Shown: positions 1 to 8,273, counted from the first letter of the stretch. The stretch is 37,796 nt of DNA from Trichocoleus desertorum ATA4-8-CV12 (GCA_019358975.1 JAHHIL010000054.1:1-37796); one strand, 5' to 3'. Notes: a model not told the origin generated them from the sequence alone. Program-made: numbers and translations.

Positions 1-523
1 AAGCTGGTCATTAAGAGGGCATCGTTGCTTGCTTCCGCGCAGCGGTACCCCCTTGATTACCGCTCCTATCCCCCTCACCGCCAAGCTATAGCCTTCGGCA
101 TGGCTGCACTAACGCTGTGGCGGGAGTTCCCCGGAGGTTGAGATGGGGCGTTTTCCGACACCTCACCCGTTTTCCCAGTCTACTTCTAGTAAAGTACTGC
201 CACCATTACCTACGTGATTTTAGTTCCTAGGTGGCAGCTTCATGAAGTTAGCGCTGTAGAAGTATCAATCTTTGATAAAGAGTGCCCAAATACGTAGGTG
301 AATCTCTAGAAGGGTATGACAAGATTTTACGAGGTTTTACTGTTGTGGCTGCTTCTACTAGATCCCCTTTCCCTGAATGTTTCTAGAGATATTTCTTAGC
401 AATCACAATTAAGTTTTTTGTTGAGAAAGTTGAATTTTGCGATCGCTTCTCTCAACAAAGCTTGTGTGTAATTTTACGCGACAGACTCATTGCCAATTTT
501 TGCTGTTAAGAGAACTATGACCC
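1..523. other. Gene-free leader region with clustered inverted repeats
   Basis: I found no credible coding frame on either strand. The stretch carries several short inverted repeats: CTGCCACC (197-204) with GGTGGCAG (230-237); ACCTACGT (208-215) with ACGTAGGT (292-299); ATCTCTAGAA (302-311) with TTCTAGAGAT (381-390); and TTGTTGAGA (418-426) with TCTCAACAA (450-458). The last pair flanks a GCGATCGC octamer and lies about 65 bases before the PEP-CTERM gene. The region could be a long untranslated leader, a structured RNA or a decayed mobile element. The sequence does not decide between these. Confidence 0.5.
418..458. repeat. Inverted repeat upstream of the PEP-CTERM gene
   Basis: Nine-base perfect arms, TTGTTGAGA and TCTCAACAA, are separated by 23 bases that contain GCGATCGC. 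It lies roughly 65 bases upstream of the ATG at 524, so it could be an operator or a leader hairpin. There is no T-run that would make it a terminator. Confidence 0.45.
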
Positions 524-816
524 ATGACTATGGCAACCAGGATTCAGAAGTTATCGATCGCGGCAGCGGGCGCTTCTATGCTTGCGATCGCGGCTCATGC
601 TACCCCCGCTGAAGCTGCTCGGATTTTCAGTTTTGAAAGTAGTTACAAAGGTTTCCCAATCCCCTTGATGACCCCTTAGCCTATAAAGTGAAGTTCTTTG
701 AGAAGAAAGATACAGAATCTGTACCTGAACCAGCTTCTCTAATTGGGCTTTTAGGCATTGGAGCTTGGGGTACAAGTTCTGCATTCAAGCGCAAGCAGCG
801 ATCGCAACAACTGTAA
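524..816 (+). pseudogene. Short PEP-CTERM exported protein, frameshifted
   Basis: The reading frame from ATG 524 begins with a clear signal peptide (basic start, hydrophobic IAAAGASMLAIAA, then ATPAEAA) and stops at 676-678. A second frame, offset by one base, carries a textbook PEP-CTERM sorting signal: VPEPASL, a hydrophobic helix LIGLLGIGAWG, a basic end FKRKQR, and a stop at 814-816. Inserting one T in the TTT run at 652-654 joins both frames into a 97-residue protein. PEP-CTERM proteins are exported and processed by an exosortase. Nearly all of this one is signal peptide, a short linker and the anchor, so its mature part is very small. The break may be a sequencing error in the T-run or a real mutation. 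A strong terminator follows directly, as expected for a single-gene unit. Confidence 0.75.
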
Positions 817-858
817 TCTAGGAAGCTCGATTGTGACTCATGCGCGTTCAGCCCAATT

Positions 859-889
859 GCCATGCCCTGAAAAGCATGGCTTTTTGTTT
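859..889 (+). terminator. Rho-independent terminator of the PEP-CTERM gene
   Basis: GCCATGC (859-865) and GCATGGC (874-880) form a perfect 7-bp stem with an 8-base loop, followed at once by TTTTTGTTT. It lies 43 bases after the stop of the PEP-CTERM frame. Confidence 0.85.
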
Positions 890-1868
890 ATCTGCTTATT
901 AATGAGTTGATGAAGCCTTGAGAACCGCAAGATGGTTTTTTGTGGTGGAAGGGCAAACTTAAGGCATAGCAACTTGAGCCCAAGTAGAGTATCTAGAGTA
1001 GCCACAAAAGGTGCTCCTACAGTTGCTATCTTAGGTAATGTTGTTTTTGAGCCAAGCTAGGCAATTTAGCGCGGTACCTTAGAGCTACGCTGAGCTAACA
1101 TCAGCAGCAGATAAACTGTGAATAGATACCCTGTGGCTAAGAGCAAAATAGTTGCTGGAATATCGTGATACATAGGACGGCCAGGAGCAAAGCGGGGGTT
1201 AGCAAAGGAAAGCAAGCTCAGGACCAACAAAGCTTAATTAGTCTGCCAGAAAATGATGATGCGTCTCGAAGACCCCCATCCGATTTTCATCAAGTTGCTC
1301 AATCAACTGCTACTGCCCCTAGCTTCTTGAGTCCCAAATCTCGCTACACGAAGACTCAGGTTGTAAATTACAACCCAACTATAAAGTCTTTCGACCTAGG
1401 CAGCAGGCCAAACTCCAACTGCCAATAGCAAACGGAGGAACCAGAAGACTAGACTGTCATTACCTACTGTAAAAAGTAGAGCAGACGTTACAGTTACCCT
1501 GAGGCAACTCACAGTCCTAGTCGCTTTGTTAAGGTATGAAATTGTTGAAATCCTTATAATCTAGACTAACACATGATTTCCGTGTTTTCCGCTTTATTTG
1601 ACCACTTAAGCCCTTAGAAGTGCGTCACATAGGAAAATTGTGTACTACAAAGTTTAGGGCGAACTTTTCATCCCTCAGAAGTCAAATTTCTTAGCTGAAT
1701 TTTCGCTTACCAAAAGCCGATTCAGCGGCATTTTTCCGGGTTCTACCTAGGCAATCTATCCGCTAGCTAAAAACAAATCTTTCATAATGCGGAAGGGTTA
1801 GCTTAAAATGAGGTTAGGATATGTAAAATTTCGTAACCTAATACCGTAACGCCTGAGCTGGCCTCTCC
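890..1868. other. Long intergenic region, possibly with a decayed minus-strand gene
   Basis: Nearly 1 kb separates the PEP-CTERM terminator from sds. No full-length gene is visible. An 87-codon plus-strand frame (1165-1428) has low-complexity, unfamiliar composition and no ribosome-binding site, and I do not accept it. On the minus strand two hydrophobic stretches are open in different frames: roughly 1403-1550, containing VFWFLRLLLAVGVW, and 1066-1230, containing ATILLLATGYLFTVYLLL. They could be remnants of one small membrane protein gene or chance AT-rich hydrophobic frames. Confidence 0.4.
1066..1173 (-). CDS. Doubtful 35-residue single-helix membrane micro-protein
   Basis: From the minus-strand ATG at 1173 the frame encodes a short polar start (MYHDIPA), one strongly hydrophobic helix (TILLLATGYLFTVYLLLML) and a basic tail (AQRSSKVPR). 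This is the usual design of small thylakoid or cytoplasmic-membrane subunits. The frame stays open upstream for about 19 more codons to a stop, without a better start. No clear Shine-Dalgarno sequence precedes the ATG and I do not recognise the family. It may be chance. Confidence 0.2.
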   Translation of the reverse strand: MYHDIPATILLLATGYLFTVYLLLMLAQRSSKVPR

Positions 1869-2840
1869 ATGACCTCAGCTACATCTGTGTTCTCTACTGT
1901 CGAAACCGACCTACGGGTATTGACAGACAATCTAAAAAATTTAGTGGGTGCCCATCACCCCATTCTCTACGCTGCTGCCGAGCATCTATTTGGAGCAGGG
2001 GGAAAGCGGCTGAGGCCAGCGATCGTCTTTTTGATCTCGCGAGCGACTATGCCAGGTCAAGACATTACCGCTCGACATCGACGGCTGGCCGAAATCACTG
2101 AAATGATTCACACCGCTAGCCTCGTCCATGATGATGTCGTGGATGAATCGGAAGTTCGCCGGGGAGTCCCCACCGTCCACAGTAGCTTTGGAAATCGCAT
2201 AGCGGTGCTGGCAGGCGACTTTCTCTTTGCTCAGTCTTCTTGGCATCTAGCTAACTTGGACAACTTAGAAGTCGTGAAGCTTCTGTCCAAAGTGATTATG
2301 GATATGGCAGAAGGCGAAATTCAGCAAGGATTGAATCGCTTTGACACTAGCTTGTCGATTGAAGCTTACTTAGACAAGAGTTACTACAAAACAGCTTCTC
2401 TGATCGCCAATAGTTCCAAGGCGGCGGGTGTGCTCAGCGATGTCTCCTCCCCAATGGCTGAGAGCCTATATCACTACGGTCGTCATATTGGCCTAGCCTT
2501 CCAAATTGTCGATGACATTTTTGACTTTACTGGCTCTTTGGAAGCTTTGGGGAAGCCTGCTGGCTCCGATTTAAAGAGTGGAAACCTGACGGCTCCAGTT
2601 CTATTTGCCCTTAAAGAAAAGCCTGTACTCGAAGGTTTGATCGAGCGGGAGTTTGCTCACGAAGGCGATCTAGACCAAGCGATCGCCCTGATTTCAGAGA
2701 GCAATGGTATGGAGCGATCGCGGGAGCTAGCCGCTCATCATGCTCAGAGTGCTGTGGCCTGCCTAAGCGACCTCCCCCCTTCCGAATCGCGCCAAGCTTT
2801 AACAGAAATGGCAGATTACGTGTTGAGTCGGTTACATTAA
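1869..2840 (+). CDS. sds: Solanesyl diphosphate synthase (long-chain trans-prenyltransferase)
   Basis: This 323-residue enzyme elongates allylic diphosphates with isopentenyl diphosphate to make the C45-type side chain of plastoquinone. Both aspartate-rich motifs of trans-prenyltransferases are present: DDVVDE with the following RRG near residues 93-101, and DDIFD near residue 216. GGKRLRP near residues 44-50 is the conserved diphosphate-binding segment. The length is normal and the whole family is covered from the N-terminus (TDLRVLTDNLKNLV) to the C-terminal helix. ATG 1869 is the first start in the frame. In many cyanobacteria sds follows amidase and murI genes. Here those two are about 24 kb away on the other strand and sds stands alone. 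Confidence 0.93.
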   Translation: MTSATSVFSTVETDLRVLTDNLKNLVGAHHPILYAAAEHLFGAGGKRLRPAIVFLISRATMPGQDITARHRRLAEITEMIHTASLVHDDVVDESEVRRGVPTVHSSFGNRIAVLAGDFLFAQSSWHLANLDNLEVVKLLSKVIMDMAEGEIQQGLNRFDTSLSIEAYLDKSYYKTASLIANSSKAAGVLSDVSSPMAESLYHYGRHIGLAFQIVDDIFDFTGSLEALGKPAGSDLKSGNLTAPVLFALKEKPVLEGLIEREFAHEGDLDQAIALISESNGMERSRELAAHHAQSAVACLSDLPPSESRQALTEMADYVLSRLH

Positions 2841-2918
2841 GCGCCAAGTACGAGGGCTGGCCCCAAAATTGGCTTGCCATAGCAATTAGAGCATCAGCTA
2901 GAAACTTCAGCCAGCAAC

Positions 2919-3395
2919 TTAAGCCACATCCGGCGGTAGGTTGCTGTTTGTCGTGGAAAACTGTTGCATATGCCTTTGAATTAACTTCGTCAACTCTTCA
3001 CGTAAAATCTCAGTGCCGATATCGACATTACCAGGGGTATCGAAGAAGATCATGCCATCTAAACCTGGCATGGAGATGAGGTAAAACAAAATATGCGCGA
3101 TTGGCATGGGTAATGCCAGCACCTCAGGATCTTGCAACTGATACGGACCTGCCGCTACATCTTTGAGGGTGGAAAAAGCGTAGACAATGTTCTTCTCGAC
3201 CCCAGGCTGGGAACGCTGGTTTAAGGTTGTTACAATCCAAGACTGATTCAGGGTTTGTAAGACATAGTATTGAGGGTGCCGCAATCGTCCTGCTATTTGC
3301 TTCAAAATGGGGGCGATCGCTTCAATTAAGCGGGGTGTAGTGCCATCTTGAGGGGCTTGCTCGATCAGGACTTGAATCTGCTGGTCTAGATCCAT
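2919..3395 (-). CDS. Conserved cyanobacterial hypothetical protein, 158 aa
   Basis: The protein is soluble, with no signal peptide and no clear membrane helix. It starts MDLDQQIQVLIEQAPQDG at ATG 3395. A central segment (HPQYYVLQTLNQSWIVTTL) looks like alternating beta strands, and the end is a helix rich in Glu and Gln. I recognise it only as the type of protein conserved across cyanobacteria without an assigned role. It is transcribed divergently from hetZ across a 70-base gap, so the two may share a control region. It converges on sds with a 78-base gap. Confidence 0.7.
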   Translation of the reverse strand: MDLDQQIQVLIEQAPQDGTTPRLIEAIAPILKQIAGRLRHPQYYVLQTLNQSWIVTTLNQRSQPGVEKNIVYAFSTLKDVAAGPYQLQDPEVLALPMPIAHILFYLISMPGLDGMIFFDTPGNVDIGTEILREELTKLIQRHMQQFSTTNSNLPPDVA

Positions 3396-3465
3396 GCTGG
3401 AGTCTCGGAGAGATTAATCATTCTCAGTCTAGACTTTCTTCAAAATTGCTTCAAATTTATGGCTG

Positions 3466-4665
3466 GTGAGTATGCTAGGGTCTTGGTTAGCTGTTGACCA
3501 TCATGGGGAGATCTGCCGCGACGTGGAGGCAATTTTTCAGCTACTGTTTAATGAACTTAGGCTGTCAACGGGAGCGTCTGAGCAGAATTGTACGGATGTA
3601 GCAGAGCGTTTGGCGCAAGAAGTAAAAAGAATTTGCACTGAAAGTAAGCGGATTCAGGCTTCTGGAGAAGTGGAAACTTGGGCGATGACCTTAGCTCGGC
3701 ATCGTCTGACTCAGTGTTTGACCTACTACAAGTTAGGGTCACGGCGAGGCCGAGTTGAGTTGCACAGTAACCTCAGCGCCGTGATCTATCGCTATATCAG
3801 CCCCCCTCAGGCACAATCCAGTTATCAAGCCCGACTGACCTTGATCGAGGATTTTCTGCAAGGGTTCTACATGGAGGCATTGAATGCCTTTCGGCGGGAA
3901 ACTCAGATGCCAAAGGCTTACTGCCCCAAATCCTTGTTGGAGCTAGCCGAATACATGGCCTTTACAGAGCGCTACGCGAAGCGCCGGATTCCCTTGCCAG
4001 GGCATCGAAATCAGCAGTTGATTATTCTGCGAGCCCAAACTTTCTCGCAACAGCAACCTTTAGAAACTTACGTAGATATTGAGCAAGCCGCAGAAGGAGC
4101 TTCTCAAGAAACGGATCAAGCTTGGAACGCAGCCTCGGTACAACAACTGCGTGAGCAAATGGTAGCTCAAGCTCCAGAACCCGCCGATGATAGTCTGCGT
4201 CATGCAGTTGTTACAGAGCTAATGGCTTACCTGGAGGAGCGGCAGCAGAGCGATTGTGCGGATTACTTTGCTTTGCGATTACAAGATTTACCTGCCCATG
4301 AAATTGAAACAATTTTAGGTTTAACCCCTCGTCAGAGGGATTACCTCCAGCAGCGATTTAAGTACCATTTAATTCGATTTGCGCTTTCTCACCATTGGGA
4401 ATTGGTGCATCAGTGGCTAGAAGCTGACTTAGAACATAATCTAGGTTTGACACCACAGCAGTGGGAGGCTTTTCAGACGCAAATCAGTTCACAACAGCTT
4501 AGAATATTGCAGTTAAAACAACAGCAATTGAACAATCTCGCGATCGCTCAAGACGTTGGGTGCACAGTAACTCAAATCCAAAAACAGTGGTCTCAGTTGC
4601 TAGAGCAAGCTTGGGAAATTCGCAATAGCCTAGTGTCCGGAGCAAGTCCATCTACAGATGAATAG
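3466..4665 (+). CDS. hetZ: HetZ, heterocyst-differentiation/pattern regulator homologue
   Basis: The 399-residue protein matches HetZ in length and in segments such as the EICRDVEAIFQLLFNEL start region and the helical C-terminal half, where LGLTPRQRDYLQQRFKYHL looks like a helix-turn-helix. In Anabaena, HetZ acts with HetR and PatU3 in heterocyst commitment. Homologues also occur in filamentous species that make no heterocysts. The start is either GTG 3466 or ATG 3472, and no strong ribosome-binding site decides. patU follows 11 bases after the stop, so the two are almost certainly co-transcribed. I see no GGGG-N5-CCCC-type HetR palindrome in the gap upstream. Confidence 0.88.
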   Translation: MSMLGSWLAVDHHGEICRDVEAIFQLLFNELRLSTGASEQNCTDVAERLAQEVKRICTESKRIQASGEVETWAMTLARHRLTQCLTYYKLGSRRGRVELHSNLSAVIYRYISPPQAQSSYQARLTLIEDFLQGFYMEALNAFRRETQMPKAYCPKSLLELAEYMAFTERYAKRRIPLPGHRNQQLIILRAQTFSQQQPLETYVDIEQAAEGASQETDQAWNAASVQQLREQMVAQAPEPADDSLRHAVVTELMAYLEERQQSDCADYFALRLQDLPAHEIETILGLTPRQRDYLQQRFKYHLIRFALSHHWELVHQWLEADLEHNLGLTPQQWEAFQTQISSQQLRILQLKQQQLNNLAIAQDVGCTVTQIQKQWSQLLEQAWEIRNSLVSGASPSTDE

Positions 4666-4676
4666 GGGTTTAGGAG

Positions 4677-5786
4677 ATGACTAAGAATCCTGAATCATTT
4701 TCCGAAGAGTTACTCGCATGGCTACTGCAAGACTCCAACTCAGCTGAGTTTTCAACTGAGACGGGTGCAAATTCTATCAATTCAGGTAACCAGGCTCAGG
4801 TTGAGCCGCTAGCTTCTCATCAAGCGACCCCAGCGGCTAATTATCAGAGTAGCAATCCTGAATTAGCAGACTTAGATCCGTTGGATTCAGAAGGGATAGA
4901 CTTTGCACTGACTAACTCCAGTGAAGTGCCAGCCTTCTCCCCGCACTCAGGGAGCCAATCACTCAAACCGGGAGAAATACCTACTGTGCAAGACAGATTC
5001 CACGCCCTTTTAAAGCGTCGATTACAAACTGAAATTCAACGCCATCCGCCTCTGTTTCCTTGGGAATCAGAGATCTATGCTTATGAACCTGATCAAGTTG
5101 ACTCGACTGTAGTCGGGCAGGTTCCCAGGCAGTTGTGGGCGGCTCAACTACGCAACCTGAGTGTCCCCGTTGCGCTACCAGAGGCAGTTTTGGCTCAATT
5201 GCTAGACCAATGCCAAGATTTGCTACAAACTTCTCTGCGGGAAGGGGCCAAACTAGTACGAGCAGTCGAGACTTTATTCCCAGGTCATAGTCAAACTTTG
5301 AATGATTTGGCTGGTATGGTTCTGGTGTCTCCGGCTCGCTCTGGAACCTTGGATGCTCAGACGGGTGCTTCTCTCTTAGAAGCGAGCACCAAGTTTCCCG
5401 ATAGTTATGAAGCGGCCACTCCTAAGCAGCAAATGGCCTTATCCCTTCTGGCTGCCCGCGAGATTTTGAGTTCACTGACTTTGTCGGTTTCGGCTAGTCA
5501 ATCTTGCCTGGAGCGCCAGTGGTTAACAGCAGCAGGGCTGTTGACTTTAGAAATCCGCTATCAGCCTCAAGCCGAACCAAGGCTACGAGTGCAAGGTCGG
5601 CTACCTTGCGGTGGCAGTTTAAAGGTGCAGGGGCGATCGGAGTCAACTGCTTCTCGCTCGCAACCGGGCTGCCTGAGTGTTGAGCTGTTTGATCCGCAAC
5701 CCAATCAAACTTACCCTCTGACTGTAGAATTCCACGATCAGGCTCAAGAACCACTCGTCTTTGTGATTCAGCCGCTAAGCGATTAA
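4677..5786 (+). CDS. patU: PatU, HetZ partner (undivided form)
   Basis: The 369-residue protein sits directly behind hetZ, the position of patU in other filamentous cyanobacteria. In Anabaena PCC 7120 the gene is split into patU5 and patU3; here it is one frame. An N-terminal segment (SFSEELLAWLLQDSNSAEF, about 8-26) is followed by a low-complexity Ser/Gln/Asn linker to about residue 100. The conserved C-terminal region starts near VQDRFHALLKRRLQTEIQRHPPLFPWE and ends in a beta-rich part (CLERQWLTAAGLLTLEIRY onward). PatU3 is known to bind HetZ and affect heterocyst pattern. The AGGAG lies directly against ATG 4677, closer than ideal, so translation may be coupled to hetZ. Confidence 0.82.
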   Translation: MTKNPESFSEELLAWLLQDSNSAEFSTETGANSINSGNQAQVEPLASHQATPAANYQSSNPELADLDPLDSEGIDFALTNSSEVPAFSPHSGSQSLKPGEIPTVQDRFHALLKRRLQTEIQRHPPLFPWESEIYAYEPDQVDSTVVGQVPRQLWAAQLRNLSVPVALPEAVLAQLLDQCQDLLQTSLREGAKLVRAVETLFPGHSQTLNDLAGMVLVSPARSGTLDAQTGASLLEASTKFPDSYEAATPKQQMALSLLAAREILSSLTLSVSASQSCLERQWLTAAGLLTLEIRYQPQAEPRLRVQGRLPCGGSLKVQGRSESTASRSQPGCLSVELFDPQPNQTYPLTVEFHDQAQEPLVFVIQPLSD

Positions 5787-5909
5787 TCCCAAAAGCAGAC
5801 AAAAGAAGAATTGATTTTGTACAGAAGCGCTAGGATAACTCCAAGACGCTCATCGTTGGTTTGCTACTAACGGCTGAGGGCTTAGAGTTAACTGCTTCTG
5901 TATAAATCT

Positions 5910-8273
5910 ATGTCTAACTCACCTGGGGTACGGCAACGGCGGGGCATCCCAGTTTGGCAGCAGCTACAGCAACGCTTGGCGGCAATGCCAACTGTCGAGG
6001 TGGAAGATTCAATCTTACTGCGGGTGCTTGTACAATTACTGGTCACGGTGGGGATTGTCGCAACGGATCTGGCTGCTAGGGATGCGGTGGCAGAATGGCC
6101 CATTACTAGTTATTGGGCAATACCACTGAGTTTGTTGGGAGCCACTTGGAGCTGGTATCGTCGTCGCGATCGCAATATTCCGACAAAATTTTGCTTAGCC
6201 ATTGGCATGTTAGTGACGCTACTGGCTTTTTTTGTGCGTTTATTTGGCGAGCTGAACGATACTCGCTTAGCACTCGCCCAATTGCTGATTCAACTCCAGG
6301 TTTTGCATAGCTTCGATCTGCCGCGTCGTAAAGACTTAGGCTACTCGATGGTAATTGGTCTAATTCTGCTAGGCGTGGCGGGTACTCTTAGCCAAACACT
6401 AGCATTCGGGCCATTTTTACTTGTATTTGTAGCGATCGCCTTACCCGTCCTCATCTTAGATTACCGCTCTCGTTTGGGATTGGTATTCCAAGGCTGGAAA
6501 CTTCGGGGTGCTGACCTGGCCCCTAAGCGTTTGGGTGTTTTTCTTCTAGTGGTTGTGAGCTTAGGACTGATTATCTTTGCCTTTTTGCCTAGGCTTCCAG
6601 GTTATCAATTGCGTACGTTTCCGGTCAGTGCTCCCGTGGACTTCCAAGGTCAATTTGACACCAGCCGGATTCTGAATCCTGGTTATGTGCGGGGGGGACG
6701 CGGTGGAGGCGAAGAAGGAGAAGGAGAGGGCTCTGGCACTGAGACGGGACAGCGAGGACAAGGTCGAGGCAAAGGCAAGATAGACGACACCTATTACTAT
6801 GGGTTCGATACCCAAATTAACCAGAACTTGCGTGGACAGATGAAACCCCAAGTTTTGATGCGGGTGCGATCGCAAGCAGAAGGTTTTTGGCGAGTTGTCG
6901 CCTTCGATCGCTATACCGGACAAGGCTGGGAAATTTCGCGAAATGATCAGGCAGAGACAATCGATCGCTCTCGGTGGTCTTATCAGTTTTTCCTGCCTCG
7001 GCCCGTTATTTTGGGCAGAGACAAGGAAGTAGTTCAAACCTATACGATCGTAGCGGAAGAACTACCGAACGTAATTCCAGCGATGGCTTGGGCCAAGGAA
7101 CTTTACTTCCCAACTCGTCAGGTTGCTGTAGATCCAGAAGGTAGTTTGCGATCGCCCTTAGCCTTAGTAGAGGGTTTTACCTACACAGTGATTTCGGAAG
7201 TGCCTTACCGCAACCGAACGTTGCTAAGCAAAGCTGCCACCAACTATCCAGAAGCGATACGGAAAAACTATCTCCAAATTCCACCAGAGATCGCGGCTAA
7301 GGTACGGCAGAAAACACAAGAAATTTTAGCTGCTGCTCCGAATCCACTCACCGCTCCTTCTGAACAGGCGCTTTATTTGGCTCAGTACCTGAAGCAGCGC
7401 TACACGATCCAGCCTGATTTAGCTTTTCTGGAAGATAACGACGACTTAGTTGAAGCGTTTCTATTTCGTTTTGAAGGCGGATACCCAGACCATTTCTCGA
7501 CGGTGCTAACTGTTATGTTGCGATCGATCGGAATTCCTGCTCGATTGGTGACTGGCTTTGCTCCAGGAGAATTTAACCCCTTCACTGGGTTGTATGTGGT
7601 CCGCAACACTGATGCCTATGCCATGACGGAGGTTTACTTTCCCAAGTATGGTTGGTTTGCGTTTGACCCAATTCCTGGGCATGAGCTGATTCCTCCCTCT
7701 GTGGAAGAAAACCAAACTTTTAGTGTGCTGCGGAAGTTTTGGCAGTGGGTAGCGGGTTGGTTGCCTTCTCCGGTGACTGGTATTCTCAGTGGTTTGTTTA
7801 ATGCGATCGCGGCTATCCTGGCTCGGACTGTAGGCTGGTTTCTTGGCCTCTTCTCCAAAGGTTGGTTGGGTTTATTTACAGGCCTAATTGTGGCCGTTGG
7901 TCTAGCTTTTCTGGGTTGGTTGGGTTGGACGGGATGGCGAAATTGGCGCTATCAACGTTGGTTGGCCAAACTGCCACCGATGGAAAGCCTATATCAACAA
8001 ATGCTGGCTTGGTTAGCAACCCAAGGCTTCCACAAGCGACCCGCCCAAACGCCTTTGGAATATGCTCAGCAATGGTACAGCCACCCCTCACCAGAATATA
8101 GCCAGACCATTGCGGCAATCTCACATGCCTATGTGGGCTGGCGCTATGGAGGTCAAACTGCGAACGTAAGGCAACTGCAGCAGCAATTTCGCAATTTGAA
8201 GAAACAGCAAGCCAAGCGATCGCTTAGTATTTGGCAACTGAGAAACCGACGGATGTTGCAGAGAACCCGCTAG
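5910..8273 (+). CDS. TgpA/DUF3488-type transglutaminase-like membrane protein, catalytic residues lost
   Basis: The 787-residue protein has the usual layout of TgpA-type proteins: about five N-terminal membrane helices (residues 30-235), a large external domain with a transglutaminase-like core, one more helix near 690 (LFTGLIVAVGLAFLGWLGW), and a cytoplasmic DUF4129-like tail (SLYQQMLAWLATQGF). In active members the core reads G-x-C-E/D-H-F, later H-A-W, then F-D-P. Here the matching places are GYPDHF (Pro526 instead of Cys), DAYAMTEVYF (Tyr570 instead of His) and AFDPIPG (Asp586 kept). Two of the three catalytic residues are therefore absent, and I predict a non-catalytic protein. A Gly/Glu/Arg-rich insert lies after the last N-terminal helix, near residues 263-292. 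Four bases overlap with the convergent gene downstream. Confidence 0.85.
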   Translation: MSNSPGVRQRRGIPVWQQLQQRLAAMPTVEVEDSILLRVLVQLLVTVGIVATDLAARDAVAEWPITSYWAIPLSLLGATWSWYRRRDRNIPTKFCLAIGMLVTLLAFFVRLFGELNDTRLALAQLLIQLQVLHSFDLPRRKDLGYSMVIGLILLGVAGTLSQTLAFGPFLLVFVAIALPVLILDYRSRLGLVFQGWKLRGADLAPKRLGVFLLVVVSLGLIIFAFLPRLPGYQLRTFPVSAPVDFQGQFDTSRILNPGYVRGGRGGGEEGEGEGSGTETGQRGQGRGKGKIDDTYYYGFDTQINQNLRGQMKPQVLMRVRSQAEGFWRVVAFDRYTGQGWEISRNDQAETIDRSRWSYQFFLPRPVILGRDKEVVQTYTIVAEELPNVIPAMAWAKELYFPTRQVAVDPEGSLRSPLALVEGFTYTVISEVPYRNRTLLSKAATNYPEAIRKNYLQIPPEIAAKVRQKTQEILAAAPNPLTAPSEQALYLAQYLKQRYTIQPDLAFLEDNDDLVEAFLFRFEGGYPDHFSTVLTVMLRSIGIPARLVTGFAPGEFNPFTGLYVVRNTDAYAMTEVYFPKYGWFAFDPIPGHELIPPSVEENQTFSVLRKFWQWVAGWLPSPVTGILSGLFNAIAAILARTVGWFLGLFSKGWLGLFTGLIVAVGLAFLGWLGWTGWRNWRYQRWLAKLPPMESLYQQMLAWLATQGFHKRPAQTPLEYAQQWYSHPSPEYSQTIAAISHAYVGWRYGGQTANVRQLQQQFRNLKKQQAKRSLSIWQLRNRRMLQRTR

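Noticed and set aside
1-240. Group II intron or transposon end at the left edge
   Set aside because: The reverse strand has stretches resembling repeated elements, but I could not find a domain V hairpin, a transposase frame or terminal repeats.
1165-1428. 87-codon plus-strand frame in the gap before sds
   Set aside because: No ribosome-binding site, low-complexity and unfamiliar sequence, no domain; the opposite strand looks at least as protein-like.
3396-3465. HetR-binding palindrome before hetZ
   Set aside because: I looked for a GGGG-N5-CCCC-like inverted repeat and found none in the gap; a site further upstream inside the neighbouring gene is not excluded.
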